A stretch of 64,000 nt of DNA from Desulfobulbaceae bacterium (lineage in GTDB: Bacteria > Desulfobacterota > Desulfobulbia > Desulfobulbales > Desulfocapsaceae). The position numbers and the translations under genes are program-made. Position 1 is the first letter of the stretch, and every line of letters begins with the position of its first letter. Shown in pieces: positions 8,900-18,351 of the stretch. The stretch lies in the NCBI GenBank assembly GCA_024227155.1, contig JAAELB010000661.1, forward strand, positions 1 to 64,000, given 5' to 3'. The notes under the pieces were generated by a model. The model had not been told where the DNA came from. It made no database searches and was given only the letters and a program-made list of their open reading frames with translations.

Positions 8900-11287
8900 T
8901 TAGTTGCGTAACGGCTTACCTGTCTTCAGCATATGCTGAATACGCTGGGCTGTTTTCTTGTTTCCACAAAGTTTGAGGAAACTCTCACGTTCGAGTTGCA
9001 ACAGGTATTCTTCACTGATCATAGTGCCGGGATTCACATCCCCACCGCACATAACCTGGGCAATCATGGTTCCCATTTCAGCTTCGTACTCAGTAATAAA
9101 TTTACCCATCTGCATATTCCACAACTGGCTCTTGATCGCAGCAGCAATACCGCGTCCAGGTGCCGGAAGATTCTCTGCACATTTCTTAGGTCTGTAATTC
9201 ACCGAAAGCGCCAGGGCCTTCTGCTTGGCATCACCTATCAGTTTATCGATATCCATGCTGATAGAGTCACCATTTCTCATATAATCCATATTATAGAGTT
9301 CAGCGGCCCCCATGGAAACCTTAGCCATGGCAATCTGCTCGAAGTTTTTAATAATAAACGGCTGCACATCCGTTTTGTACTGCGCTGCAAGTTGAATTGC
9401 CCGCATGGACATCTCCTTGGTACCACCGCCAGCCGGCAGCAATCCAACTCCGATCTCTACAAGGCCCATATAGGTTTCGGCGTAGGCGTTAACCGCATCA
9501 GAATGGAGACAGTATTCAGCACCGCCACCAAGGGCCATGCCAAAAGGAGCCGTAACCACAGGGACTTTTGCGTATTTCACTGCCATGGTTGCTTTCTGAA
9601 AAGACCTGATCGCCATATTGATATCTTCATAGGCCCCTTCTGCAAGAGCCACCGCTACCATCATCAGGTTTGCACCCACCGAGAAATTGGCACCATGGTT
9701 ACCGATAACCAGGCCAACACCCTCTCCCTCAGCGCGTTTAATCGCTTTATGGGTGTAGGCAAGAATATCACCACTGATAGCATTCATCTTTGAATGAAAC
9801 TCAAAACCAAAAATGCCGTCACCGAGATCAACAATTGAGCAGTTTGCGTTCTTCTCAACAACATTGCCTGTCTTTTTAAGGATATCGATCTGGATTTGTC
9901 CCTCTTTAACAGGAACAGGTACATATTCTTTTTTCAGCAGATCAAAATATTCCTTCTGTCCGTTTTCACTAAAGCGGTAGAACGTTTCGACACCCTGCAG
10001 ACAATCCGGAACCTTAACCCCATCTTTTTCCGCCCGCTTAACAAAGGCTGCAACCCCGATTGCATCAAACATCTCAAAGGGACCAATCTCCCAGTTAAAA
10101 CCCCAACGCATTGCATTATCTATATTTACAACGTCATCGGCGATCTCTGGAATACGGTTCACTGTGTAGATCAGGGTGTCACGGATCGATTTCCAGGCAA
10201 ATTCTGCGCCTTTATCACTCGCTCCGAGAACCATCTTCACCTTCTGCGCCGGATCATCTACCTGTTTGACGTTTTGCACCGATGCAAATTTCGGCTTTGC
10301 CAATGGCTTATAGTCACCGCTGTTATGATCGTAGAAGAAAATCTGCTTCTTGCCGTCGATCATCTCTTTCTTGTAGAACCCCTGCTTTGTTTTATTACCG
10401 AGCTGGCCGTTTTCAATCATCTGTTTCATAAAATCAGGCAACTTGAAAACCGCTCGTTCTTCATCATCTGGAAGCAGATCGTACGAGTTGGTTCCAACGT
10501 GGGCCAGTACATCCAACCCCACCAGGTCAGCAGTTCGAAAGGCCGCACTCTTGGGACGCGCCGTGGCTGGCCCGGCAACGGCGTCAACTTCTTCCACACT
10601 CATTTCCATTTCAACCATATGCTCAATACCTTTATATATGGCATAGGTACCAATTCGGTTGGCAATAAAGTTGGTGGTATCTTTAGCGTATACTATCCCT
10701 TTACCCAGCCTGTCTGCGATAAAGTCTGCGAGTCCTGTCATGACCTCAGGGTCAGTATCAGTGCAGGGAACAATCTCCATCAAACGCATATAGCGTGGTG
10801 GATTAAAGAAATGTGTTGCGAGAAAATTTTTCTTTACCTCAGGTGGTAAAACCGCAGCCATCTCATTTACCGACAAGCCACTGGTGTTTGTTGAGAGGAT
10901 CGCCCCCGGAGCCAGATTGGGGACAATCTTTTTCAACAGATCAAGCTTGATAGGCATATACTCGATAACAACTTCAATGATCCAGTCGCACTGTTTAAGT
11001 TTTCCTAAATCATCCTCCAGATTGCCTACCTCAATCTGAGCCGCATACTCTTTGAGATATAATGGAGCAGGCTTCATTTTCAACAACCCCTGCAGACCAT
11101 TTGCAGCGATACGATTCCTCACAGCGGGACTCTCAAGAGTTAACCCTTTGGCTTCTTCCTTCTTGTCCAATTCTTTAGGAACGATATCAAGTAAAAGGAC
11201 TTCCAAACCAGCATTGGCCAGATGAGCTGCAATTGTCGCCCCCATGACTCCGGCGCCAAGTACGGCTACTCGATTAATCTGCCTCAT
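8900..11287 (-). CDS. fadB: 3-hydroxyacyl-CoA dehydrogenase / enoyl-CoA hydratase fusion
   Basis: 795 residues, ATG 11287 behind GGAGAGATAAC. The NAD-binding hydroxyacyl-CoA dehydrogenase comes first: [21 protein letters not shown] at the N-terminus, then [15 protein letters not shown] and [17 protein letters not shown] second HAD C-terminal region and a crotonase domain follow after about residue 480 ([34 protein letters not shown] and [20 protein letters not shown], the oxyanion and Glu regions). This order (HAD then hydratase) is that of FadN-type proteins, the reverse of E. coli FadB. It hydrates enoyl-CoA and oxidises 3-hydroxyacyl-CoA with NAD. It is 13 bp after the ligase gene, so translation is probably coupled. 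Confidence 0.93.
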   Translation of the reverse strand: MRQINRVAVLGAGVMGATIAAHLANAGLEVLLLDIVPKELDKKEEAKGLTLESPAVRNRIAANGLQGLLKMKPAPLYLKEYAAQIEVGNLEDDLGKLKQCDWIIEVVIEYMPIKLDLLKKIVPNLAPGAILSTNTSGLSVNEMAAVLPPEVKKNFLATHFFNPPRYMRLMEIVPCTDTDPEVMTGLADFIADRLGKGIVYAKDTTNFIANRIGTYAIYKGIEHMVEMEMSVEEVDAVAGPATARPKSAAFRTADLVGLDVLAHVGTNSYDLLPDDEERAVFKLPDFMKQMIENGQLGNKTKQGFYKKEMIDGKKQIFFYDHNSGDYKPLAKPKFASVQNVKQVDDPAQKVKMVLGASDKGAEFAWKSIRDTLIYTVNRIPEIADDVVNIDNAMRWGFNWEIGPFEMFDAIGVAAFVKRAEKDGVKVPDCLQGVETFYRFSENGQKEYFDLLKKEYVPVPVKEGQIQIDILKKTGNVVEKNANCSIVDLGDGIFGFEFHSKMNAISGDILAYTHKAIKRAEGEGVGLVIGNHGANFSVGANLMMVAVALAEGAYEDINMAIRSFQKATMAVKYAKVPVVTAPFGMALGGGAEYCLHSDAVNAYAETYMGLVEIGVGLLPAGGGTKEMSMRAIQLAAQYKTDVQPFIIKNFEQIAMAKVSMGAAELYNMDYMRNGDSISMDIDKLIGDAKQKALALSVNYRPKKCAENLPAPGRGIAAAIKSQLWNMQMGKFITEYEAEMGTMIAQVMCGGDVNPGTMISEEYLLQLERESFLKLCGNKKTAQRIQHMLKTGKPLRN

Positions 11288-11299
11288 GTTATCTCTCCA

Positions 11300-13141
11300 T
11301 TAGTTTTTGTTCTGCTGGGCAATTATTCCATTGCCCTTAGCTTCATAAAGTTCATCCACAATACCTTTATACTTCTCGTAGATAACCTTACGTTTCATTT
11401 TTAACGTCGGGGTTAGTTCGCCACCCTCAATGGAAAATTCCCTTGGAACAATGGCAAAATATTTGATGGTTTTATACGAAGGAAAGTTCTGATTTAGAGA
11501 ATCAATTCGTTCCGCATATAATTCTTTAATTTTGCGGTTGTTCACCAGCTCATCTATGTCGATATAGCTGATTTTCTTTTCTCTGGCCAGGTTGATGATC
11601 CGTTCAATATTTGGGGTAAGGAGTGCAGTCAGATAGGGTTTACAATCTCCAAAAACAATTGCCTGAGAAATGTATTTATCCAACTTCAACTCATTTTCTA
11701 TTGGTTGTGGAGCAATATTTTTGCCACCTGCAGTAACAATAAGCTCTTTCTTACGGTCAATAATATAGACAAACCCTTCGTCATCAATACGGGCAATATC
11801 GCCGGTTTTAAACCAGCCATCCTCTATAGCTTCTGCGGTTGCCTTCTCATTCTTATAATACCCCTTCATCAGCTGTGGCCCTTTGACCAGCAATTCCCCA
11901 TCTGCCGCAAGCTGTACTTCTGTATCACGGAGGACTTTTCCTACGGAATCAAAGCGTACTTCCCCAACACTGCTGATTGTCACCGCGGGGCTTGTTTCAG
12001 TTAGGCCATAGCCGGTAAAGACCGGAATACCTATAATCCACATGAATTCATTGATCGTTTTGTCAAGCGGAGCCCCCCCACAAACAAAAAATCGAAGCTT
12101 TCCACCAAAACGGTCTCTAATTTTCTTAAAAATCAGCCGATCGTAGAATTTGTATTGAAAATTGAGCCAGCCAAGTGGCTCATTTTTAACGTATTTCCTG
12201 TTAACATAGTCTCGACCAACCTCGACAGCTCTGTGAAAAAGCTTTCTCCTCAATTGCGGCATCTGATGGACATTCTCATACACTCTGGAATATATTTTTT
12301 CAAAAAGCCTCGGTACAGAGACCACCGAAGTTGGTCTGATTTCAACCATATTTTCCATTACCGCCGCTACATTTTCGGCAAAAGCGATATGATTTCCACC
12401 CAGAAGAGTGACATAATAGCCCCCCGTTCTTTCCAGTACATGACTCAGTGGCAAAAAACTGAGAGTTGTCATCTCGTCCTGGGGTATACCCAACTGCGTC
12501 GCCCCATAGTCTGCGTTGATCATCACATTTTTCTGAGTAAGCAGTACCCCTTTCGGCTTGCCTGTCGTACCGGAAGTGTAGATAATAGTGAGGATATCGT
12601 TTTGGGTAATTTTTTCGATCTGATCTTCTATCAGACTCTTATCTTTCTTAGAAAGTGGTGTACCTGCCTCAGAGAGTTGGTATTGGGTGTACACAGGAAA
12701 AGAGAGATCGCCCATGAACCTTTCGTAAGCAACCACCAACTCAACCCCAGGCAGTTCATCTTTTACCTCGAGTAATTTCTCATACTGCCCCTTGGTGGAG
12801 CAAAATACAATTTTCGCCCCACAGTGGTTAATAATATAAGCTGCCTGCTTGCCGGTATTAGTTGCATATATTGGTACTGTGATACCACCACCACTCTGGA
12901 TTCCAAAGTCTGAAATTGCCCAACCGAGGCGATTTTCTGAAAAAATTGCGACCTTATCTCCCGGCTTCATCCCGAATTTTCGCAATCCACGGGCCAGCTT
13001 CAGAACTCGTTCATAAAACTCTTCGTAGGTAAGAGAGAGAAAAACCCCTCTCTTTTTATAGCTGATCGCGGTTTTCGTACTGTATTTTATTGCATTTTCT
13101 TTCAGTACTGCCGGGATTGACTGATATGACAATATGTTCAT
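11300..13141 (-). CDS. fadD: Long-chain fatty acid-CoA ligase
   Basis: 613 residues from ATG 13141, preferred because GGAGAAGGTCGGA precedes it; the upstream in-frame start 14 codons earlier lies in the operator region without a ribosome site. The AMP-forming ligase signature is complete: IIYTSGTTGKPKGVLLT (P-loop), GYGLTETSPAVTIS, and GWFKTGDIARIDDEGFVYIIDRKKE in the C-terminal hinge. Length fits the FAA1-like long-chain ligases. It activates free fatty acids to acyl-CoA with ATP at the membrane face. It is the first gene of the beta-oxidation operon and lies directly behind the promoter and palindromes at 13183-13244. Confidence 0.93.
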   Translation of the reverse strand: MNILSYQSIPAVLKENAIKYSTKTAISYKKRGVFLSLTYEEFYERVLKLARGLRKFGMKPGDKVAIFSENRLGWAISDFGIQSGGGITVPIYATNTGKQAAYIINHCGAKIVFCSTKGQYEKLLEVKDELPGVELVVAYERFMGDLSFPVYTQYQLSEAGTPLSKKDKSLIEDQIEKITQNDILTIIYTSGTTGKPKGVLLTQKNVMINADYGATQLGIPQDEMTTLSFLPLSHVLERTGGYYVTLLGGNHIAFAENVAAVMENMVEIRPTSVVSVPRLFEKIYSRVYENVHQMPQLRRKLFHRAVEVGRDYVNRKYVKNEPLGWLNFQYKFYDRLIFKKIRDRFGGKLRFFVCGGAPLDKTINEFMWIIGIPVFTGYGLTETSPAVTISSVGEVRFDSVGKVLRDTEVQLAADGELLVKGPQLMKGYYKNEKATAEAIEDGWFKTGDIARIDDEGFVYIIDRKKELIVTAGGKNIAPQPIENELKLDKYISQAIVFGDCKPYLTALLTPNIERIINLAREKKISYIDIDELVNNRKIKELYAERIDSLNQNFPSYKTIKYFAIVPREFSIEGGELTPTLKMKRKVIYEKYKGIVDELYEAKGNGIIAQQNKN

Positions 13142-13182
13142 TCCGACCTTCTCCCCAGTGATATCAAACTGACCGTTTACCA

Positions 13183-13196
13183 TAACGTTTACGTTA
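13183..13196. promoter_or_regulatory. Candidate operator 1 of the fad operon
   Basis: TAACGTTTACGTTA, with perfect 6-bp arms (TAACGT/ACGTTA) around a 2-bp centre, lies between the predicted -10 box and the ligase start codon. It shares the 9-mer TAACGTTTA with a second palindrome at 13228-13240. This is the expected place for a repressor such as a TetR- or GntR-type fatty-acid regulator; no regulator gene is nearby, so the protein is unknown. Confidence 0.5.
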
Positions 13197-13215
13197 AATT
13201 AACCTATACCTCAGC

Positions 13216-13244
13216 TATCTACCTCACCTTAACGTTTAAGTCAA
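13216..13244 (-). promoter_or_regulatory. Sigma-70-type promoter of the fad operon
   Basis: Minus strand: TTGACT (13244-13239), a 17-bp spacer, then TAGATA (13221-13216), about 75 bp before the ligase start. Both boxes are close to consensus, and the spacing is ideal. Confidence 0.6.
13228..13240. promoter_or_regulatory. Candidate operator 2 of the fad operon, overlapping the -35 box
   Basis: CTTAACGTTTAAG, 5-bp arms around CGT, overlapping the -35 hexamer (13239-13244). It shares TAACGTTTA with operator 1 about 47 bp away. The position would let a bound protein block RNA polymerase. Confidence 0.45.
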
Positions 13245-13667
13245 CATCAAAAATTTCAAAAAATCGAAGATCCTTTCTCTGCTCAAAAGAGACCTGCCAA
13301 AAAATGTTTACCTATAAAGAATGGTACAACAATGAGATAAAACTAGTCCAGAACTCTTTTAAACTGACACATTGATCTTACTGTCAGTTATCTTCTCACC
13401 TGCATTCTGCGCTAGCCACTTCCTCTTTTACGTTAAAGGTGGCTCAACTCAACAGGTAAGGAAAAGCTTGGCAGCTGGCCACAGGGGAAATGGTTGCGTC
13501 AATGCAAGCACAGAAACGTGACTTTAAGTGGTATGTATTAAAACTCGTGAGAAATCAGGATAAAGCATGGACTTCATACCTTCCATAGCTCCGCTGGTGG
13601 TCATGCTTAGCCAGCAATAACAATTAGAGAATCTACGTTTTTCAACGTATCAACCAAAAAAAATGAT

Positions 13668-13771
13668 AGTACCTTAGAAATTAATTTCTGCGTTTTTGTG
13701 GCAGAGATAAGCGTAGACTTCGAAATGAATTTCGTGAAGGTACTTATCCAAGCATTTTAGAAAGTTCCGAT
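13668..13771 (-). repeat. Copy of the AGTRCCTT repeat family with extended end
   Basis: The core runs from AGTACCTT (13668-13675) to AAGGTACT (13737-13744) with imperfect inverted arms. Inside it holds GAGATAAGCGTAGACTTCGA, shared with 5690. Read on the minus strand, the flank at 13745-13771 continues as GATCGGAACTTTCTAAAATGCTTGGATA, close to the flanks of the copies at 54325 and 60836. The preceding 13250-13667 stretch contains nothing I can identify. Confidence 0.6.
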
Positions 13772-13773
13772 CT

Positions 13774-13820
13774 ATTCATCTATAAAATCTCCATTGAAAA
13801 TGGAGGTTTTATAGATGAAT
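13774..13820. repeat. Long near-perfect hairpin downstream of the chemoreceptor gene
   Basis: 21-bp arms (ATTCATCTATAAAATCTCCAT and its complement with one mismatch) around a 5-nt loop. It lies 30 bp past the stop of the minus-strand chemoreceptor gene and could end its transcript, although no U-run follows. It abuts the repeat at 13668-13771. Confidence 0.5.
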
Positions 13821-13850
13821 AAGAACTGAAAATATAATCATCAGGCAAAG

Positions 13851-15878
13851 CTATATTTTAAATTGCTCCACCAAATGTTTAAGGCTTTCAGAGAGTCTTG
13901 ACAGCTCCTGTGCACTACTATTTACCTGTATACTGCCATCTGTCATCTCATTTGCCGCCTGACTTACCTCCACAACATCCTCGGCAATAGTGGTGGCTAC
14001 AGTGGAACTTTGAGCGACATTCTCATTTACATCCTGGATACCCTGGGCTGCCTGGTTGACATTGCCGGAAATCTCTTTTGTGGAGGCTGACTGCTCTTCA
14101 ATAGCGGTGGCAATGGTCCCAACAATCTCATTAATATCAGAAATAACTGTTTGAATTTTGTTTATCTCCGTCACTGTACTCTTTGTCGATCCCTGTATTC
14201 CCTCAAGCTTTAAGCGGATGTCCTGTGTGGCAACTGCAGTCTGCTTTGCAAGTTCTTTGATTTCATTGGCAACCACCGCAAACCCTTTACCCGCTTCCCC
14301 TGCGCGTGCAGCCTCTATGGTGGCATTCAGTGCCAAAAGATTTGTCTGCTCGGAAATCTCGTTGATGGTTTCGGTGACCTTGCCAACATCGGATGCAGCT
14401 TGACCAAGCTCTCCTACCCTCCCCGAAACCTCTTGAGCAAGAGTTACCGCATCTTCAGTAATGGACCTTCCTTTTTCGGTGTTTCCTGCAATCTCATTGA
14501 TGGTGGCGCTCATTTCCTCCGATGCTGCGGCTACCATCTGAATATTAACGTAGGCTTGCTCAGACCCGGCTGCCACACTACTCATGTTGACACTCATTTC
14601 CTCCGCTGCCGCTGCTACCTGATTAGACTTTCCGGAGGTCTGTTCCGCACCCGATGCCATTTGCTGGGAAATTGCAGAAAGCTCCGTTGAAGAAGAAGAG
14701 ATGGTATCCACCCCCCCGGTGATTTCCTGGAACATTTGTCTCAGGTTTACAGCCATACTGTTCAAGGCAGCAGCCAGTGTACCTATTTCATCCTTTTGAT
14801 CTATGTCCAACTTCCGGGTCAGGTCACCGCTGGACATGATGCGGGCAAATTCAACACCTTTAGCAACCGGCCCGGTAATACCCTTTGCAATGAAAAAAGA
14901 GGCCCACGCGCCAATTATAACAGCAGCGATTGAAAGCACAACATTCCATAATACTGCCTTGTCTATCCCCACTTTCATCTCGTTGTCCACCCTGAGATAC
15001 TCACTATGGTAATTTTCCCGGATATCATCTAAAATCTTCTGGGTATCGGCCAGTGCAGGGAGTGTTTCATTGTTAAAAACTTGTTGGGTTCCAATCTCCT
15101 GGGTCAGAGATGCATCAATCCATCCCATTGTCTTTTTGTATTTTTCTTCAAGAATATCCAGAATTGGCAGGGTGTCATTCTGATATATTCCCATGGCACC
15201 ATCCGTGTCATTACTGTTAAGATACGATATGACTTTTTTCGCGGATTCATGCAGTTGTATATGGGGTTCTTCCCATCCCTTCAGCAACTCCGCAAATTTG
15301 GGGTTCATTGGCTTAAAAGAGTGGTACCACTTACCAAAGGCACATGTTTTAGGATCCAAACCTCCAGTGAATTCTCTTCCAGTCAGAATCGACTGGCTCA
15401 GTTGTTTTGACCAGACGAGATGATCAATCCAACGGTCAGCCAAAATACCGTCAATAGCTCTGTCAAAGGGAACATAGGTTTCATTTATTTTTATCGCCGA
15501 CTGATGCAATCTGCGGTGAGATTCTTTTATGGCCTCAATCAGAGAACCAAGCTCGCGATTTTCAACTGCCAGTTTTGTGGCTCCTTCACCGTAAAGCCAC
15601 TTCCCGAAACCGCACTTATGTTCATCGGTTTCAAGATCAACCGAATGGACATCTTTCTTGAAAACCAGGGTACTTAAGGTTGATACCCAGTTCAGGTGAT
15701 CAATTGTCTTCATAAGTACGAACTGATTTCCGCTGGACATCTCCTGGGTCTCATGCACCAGATAAGCGACCTTAGTGAATCCAAAGTAGGTGTAAATGGC
15801 TATTCCAGCGAGCAGCATGAGTACCGAGCCAAAACCCACAGCTAATTTTTTTGCGATTGACAAGTTTTTCCACAACAT
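13851..15878 (-). CDS. Methyl-accepting chemotaxis protein with two tandem CZB-like sensor modules
   Basis: 675 residues from ATG 15878, chosen because GGAGAAAATT precedes it; the TTG start seven codons upstream has no ribosome site and borders a MITE. TM1 is at about 14-34 and TM2 near 300-325 ([19 protein letters not shown]), followed by HAMP and the signalling domain with the hairpin tip [22 protein letters not shown]. Between the TMs are two similar units, each with the His-Cys-His-His pattern of chemoreceptor zinc-binding (CZB) domains: H61/C89/H121/H125 (C-G-F-G-K-W) and H153/C179/H206/H210 (C-A-F-G-K-W). CZB domains are usually cytoplasmic and C-terminal; here they lie in the presumed periplasmic part. 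The protein should relay zinc, oxidant or chlorine-type signals to CheA. No che genes are in the window. Confidence 0.88.
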   Translation of the reverse strand: MLWKNLSIAKKLAVGFGSVLMLLAGIAIYTYFGFTKVAYLVHETQEMSSGNQFVLMKTIDHLNWVSTLSTLVFKKDVHSVDLETDEHKCGFGKWLYGEGATKLAVENRELGSLIEAIKESHRRLHQSAIKINETYVPFDRAIDGILADRWIDHLVWSKQLSQSILTGREFTGGLDPKTCAFGKWYHSFKPMNPKFAELLKGWEEPHIQLHESAKKVISYLNSNDTDGAMGIYQNDTLPILDILEEKYKKTMGWIDASLTQEIGTQQVFNNETLPALADTQKILDDIRENYHSEYLRVDNEMKVGIDKAVLWNVVLSIAAVIIGAWASFFIAKGITGPVAKGVEFARIMSSGDLTRKLDIDQKDEIGTLAAALNSMAVNLRQMFQEITGGVDTISSSSTELSAISQQMASGAEQTSGKSNQVAAAAEEMSVNMSSVAAGSEQAYVNIQMVAAASEEMSATINEIAGNTEKGRSITEDAVTLAQEVSGRVGELGQAASDVGKVTETINEISEQTNLLALNATIEAARAGEAGKGFAVVANEIKELAKQTAVATQDIRLKLEGIQGSTKSTVTEINKIQTVISDINEIVGTIATAIEEQSASTKEISGNVNQAAQGIQDVNENVAQSSTVATTIAEDVVEVSQAANEMTDGSIQVNSSAQELSRLSESLKHLVEQFKI

Positions 15879-15899
15879 AATTTTCTCCAATGGATTCAA

Positions 15900-16063
15900 G
15901 AGCCCGTTGATTTAATGCCTTTTCGCCCAATCTCTTCGTTAAACCAAAAATTTTATCCTCCGGTAAGCAAGGCACGAGACTCCGAGATATCAACTATATG
16001 CCTGTGGTAAAATTTTTTGTTTGCCTCGATATTGAACAAAAATGCTATTAAATCAACAGACTC
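15900..16063. mobile_element. MITE copy 1 (164 bp) with 6-bp target duplication
   Basis: Ends are GAGCCCGTTGATTTAAT (left) and ATTAAATCAACAGACTC (right), inverted repeats matching at 15 of 17 positions. The duplication ATTCAA flanks it at 15894-15899 and 16064-16069. It is nearly identical over its full length to the copy at 18152-18315. It carries no coding capacity and lies 21 bp upstream of the chemoreceptor start codon, so it has been placed in, or now supplies, that gene's promoter region. Confidence 0.85.
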
Positions 16064-16255
16064 ATTCAAGAAATCTATTTAAAAATTGTTTTTTGCGTTG
16101 TTACCCCATTGTTTGATAGCGACCTCAATTAATTCATAGTCCTTTTCATCGCTGACAACTAAATCCCACCAATAACAGAAGAGCAACACGCCGACCCGCA
16201 GATAAGGTGGAAACACAAATTGCAATATTGATACATTTCTGGACATAATGTAAAA

Positions 16256-16407
16256 GTAACCGTTCACCGCCCCCTTCAAAAGACTGCGTAACCAGAGTCC
16301 GTAACCGTTCGTCCAGTGCTCCAGGTTCGTTCAAGCTGGTCTCCTGGCTATAGTTGGTTATGCCAGGAGGCCTGATCGGACGAAAATGGGTGCTGGTGAA
16401 CGGTTAC
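16256..16407. repeat. 13-bp inverted repeat pair around a 126-bp unexplained segment
   Basis: GTAACCGTTCACC at 16256-16268 is exactly inverted as GGTGAACGGTTAC at 16395-16407. A third partial copy (GTAACCGTTCG) lies inside near 16300. The segment might be a small mobile-element remnant or a recombination site. The rest of the spacer 16064-16644 shows no gene; a ten-codon reading frame near 16536 is too short to call. Confidence 0.4.
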
Positions 16408-16597
16408 ATGTAAAGAAGAGACCTCAATCCCCTTAACTATCCTAACTATAAATGTTAGAGACTTACTCCTGAAAACCTGTCATAACAAACAAGTAGTGAA
16501 ACTATATGGTACACAATATAGATATGGGAGTCAAAATGAATGCCCAGGCTAACCCCGGTATACGGTAAGTAAGACAGGACTCAGTGTAGCATCCCTA

Positions 16598-16619
16598 GGA
16601 ATAAGTACCTTCATAAAAT
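16598..16619 (+). repeat. Half copy of the AGTRCCTT repeat family
   Basis: GAATAAGTACCTTCATAAAATT matches the left end of the copies at 35999 and 36531. It stops 25 bases before the start codon of the next gene. Confidence 0.5.
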
Positions 16620-16644
16620 TGAACATTACACCTATCGAACAAAT

Positions 16645-17673
16645 ATGAAAATCAGCAAAAAAAGCCTAGACCTTGCGGTTGCAAAAAAGATCATTTCCAC
16701 GAACCAGGCAGATGAACTCTATACATTTTTCAGATCTCTACCTGCAACAGGCCCAAGTTTCGATTTCACCCATGTCCTTTACTATCTCGGCGGTCTAGTC
16801 GCCATAGGGGCAATGACTCTGTTCATGAACCTTGGCTGGGAGAATTTTGGAGGAGTAGGAATTCTATCTATCTCCATAGTATATGGGATTCTTGGCTTGA
16901 CGCTTACCAATACTTTTAAGAACAGAGGTTATGCAATTCCGGCAGGAATCTGTGCAACTTTTGTCGTTGTTATGACCCCCTTAGCTATTTATGGACTTCA
17001 GCAATTGATGGGGTGGTGGCCAGATGACACAACCTACAAACAATATCATAGACTTATCAAGTGGCACTGGCTCTTTCTAGAACTTGGGACACTAGCCTCC
17101 GGCGCTACAATCGCCTGGATCTACAAATACCCATTTCTGCAGATGCCTATTGCCGTGACACTATGGTATCTATCCATGGATCTGGCGGCAATGATAGCAG
17201 GGGGACGGCCCGGTTTGGAATTGCGAGCACAGGTATCAATGTACTTTGGCCTGGCAAATATATTATTTGCATTTCTAGTTGATATTCGCTCTGGCAAAAC
17301 AGGGGATTATGCTTTCTGGCTTTATCTCTTTGGTGTTCTTGCCTTTTGGGGTGGAATGACCTCCCAGCAGTCAGACAGTGAGATTGCAAAATTCATTTAT
17401 TTTTCTATCAATATTTTATTAATAGGTTGCGGGGTTGTCATTATTAGGCGGGTATTTGTCATCTTTGGCGCCATTGGCTGCTCACTCTACCTTGGCCATC
17501 TTGCATCGGAAGTGTTCAAAGATAGCTGGCTATTCCCGGTCGCTTTAACCGCCATTGGCCTCGTTATTATCTGCTCTGGTATTCTCTGGCAAAAAAATGA
17601 AGAAGAGATCACCCGTAATATGAGATCTTTTCTGCCCAACAAATTAAGCACATTTCTGCAAGATAAATCATAG
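16645..17673 (+). CDS. Multi-spanning membrane protein, DUF2157-like
   Basis: 342 residues. A short soluble N-terminus (KKIISTNQADELYTFFRSL) is followed by about eight to ten hydrophobic segments, starting with VLYYLGGLVAIGAMTLFMNLGW. The 'helical bundle then membrane repeat' layout and the LGGLVAIGAM start recall DUF2157/DUF4401-type membrane proteins. No catalytic or transport motif is visible and the function is unknown. A 60-bp piece of this gene (16972-17031) is repeated at 26023-26082 next to an intact hydrolase, while a decayed copy of that hydrolase follows here at 17698, so the locus was duplicated. The ribosome site before ATG 16645 is weak. Confidence 0.7.
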   Translation: MKISKKSLDLAVAKKIISTNQADELYTFFRSLPATGPSFDFTHVLYYLGGLVAIGAMTLFMNLGWENFGGVGILSISIVYGILGLTLTNTFKNRGYAIPAGICATFVVVMTPLAIYGLQQLMGWWPDDTTYKQYHRLIKWHWLFLELGTLASGATIAWIYKYPFLQMPIAVTLWYLSMDLAAMIAGGRPGLELRAQVSMYFGLANILFAFLVDIRSGKTGDYAFWLYLFGVLAFWGGMTSQQSDSEIAKFIYFSINILLIGCGVVIIRRVFVIFGAIGCSLYLGHLASEVFKDSWLFPVALTAIGLVIICSGILWQKNEEEITRNMRSFLPNKLSTFLQDKS

Positions 17674-17697
17674 CAATGTTAGCCAAGAAGCTTGGCT

Positions 17698-18012
17698 TTC
17701 ATACTCTATATTTACGGAGTAAACCACTACAGCTCTTTACTCCTTGATCGAATAATTCTATCAATTCTCTCAACATAGTTGTCAGGGAAATAATATCCTT
17801 AAACTTCAAATACCTCTCAATAAATGAATTAAAATCTATATCAGGGGCAGCAAAATACACCTCACCAATTCGCAGCCTGTCTTTCAACTCCTTAACGGAG
17901 AGCTCAGGGTGAACATCCCGCAGGTATGCAAGTCCAGGCCCGACGACCATCGCGCCAGCACTGTAGGTCTCTCAAAGGGCAATCGGTTTGTTGCAAATAA
18001 AGTGTAGAAGAG
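17698..18012 (-). pseudogene. Decayed copy of the DUF900-like lipoprotein hydrolase (26127-27416)
   Basis: Three blocks of the intact gene at 26127-27416 are joined with the intervening parts deleted. The trailer and C-terminal end (17698-17792) match about 26099-26201. The centre (17790-17960) reads VHPELSVKELKDRLRIGEVYFAAPDIDFNSF and matches about 26520-26698. An N-terminal piece (17960-18012) reads LYTLFATNRLPFERP in another frame and matches about 27200-27246. The nucleophile region and most of the protein are missing, so it cannot be functional. Confidence 0.85.
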
Positions 18013-18151
18013 TATTTGAGGTGTAGTGTCATTAATTGCCCACAGAAACTTATCAGTAAATATTGCCTTTTCTTTTCTTGCTACTGTTTGTATCATTTTA
18101 GGGGGAAAAGTTTTTCACTGGTTATTGATAATTTTTTCGGAAGCCATCTAT

Positions 18152-18315
18152 GAGCCCGTTGATTTAATGCCTTTTCGCCCAATCTCTTCGTTAAATCAAA
18201 AATTTTATCCTCCGGTAAGCAAGGCACGAGACTCCGAGATATCAGTTATATGCCTGTGGTAAAATTTTTTATTAGCCTCGATATTGAACAAAAATGCTAT
18301 TAAATCAACAGGCTC
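18152..18315. mobile_element. MITE copy 2 (164 bp) with 6-bp target duplication
   Basis: Left end GAGCCCGTTGATTTAAT and right end ATTAAATCAACAGGCTC are inverted repeats with one mismatch in 17. The duplication ATCTAT is at 18146-18151 and 18316-18321. It has the same length as copy 1 with only a few base changes. It sits 36 bp before the start codon of the RND efflux operon, so it lies in that operon's leader or promoter. Confidence 0.88.
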
Positions 18316-18351
18316 ATCTATTTTTAGTATTTTTGAATGTTAGGGGGAATT

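Noticed and set aside
12155-12775. 206-codon frame opposite the acyl-CoA ligase
   Set aside because: Antisense shadow; composition follows the ligase codon pattern.
16536-16570. Ten-codon frame MNAQANPGIR
   Set aside because: Too short to support; may be a remnant, but nothing shows it.
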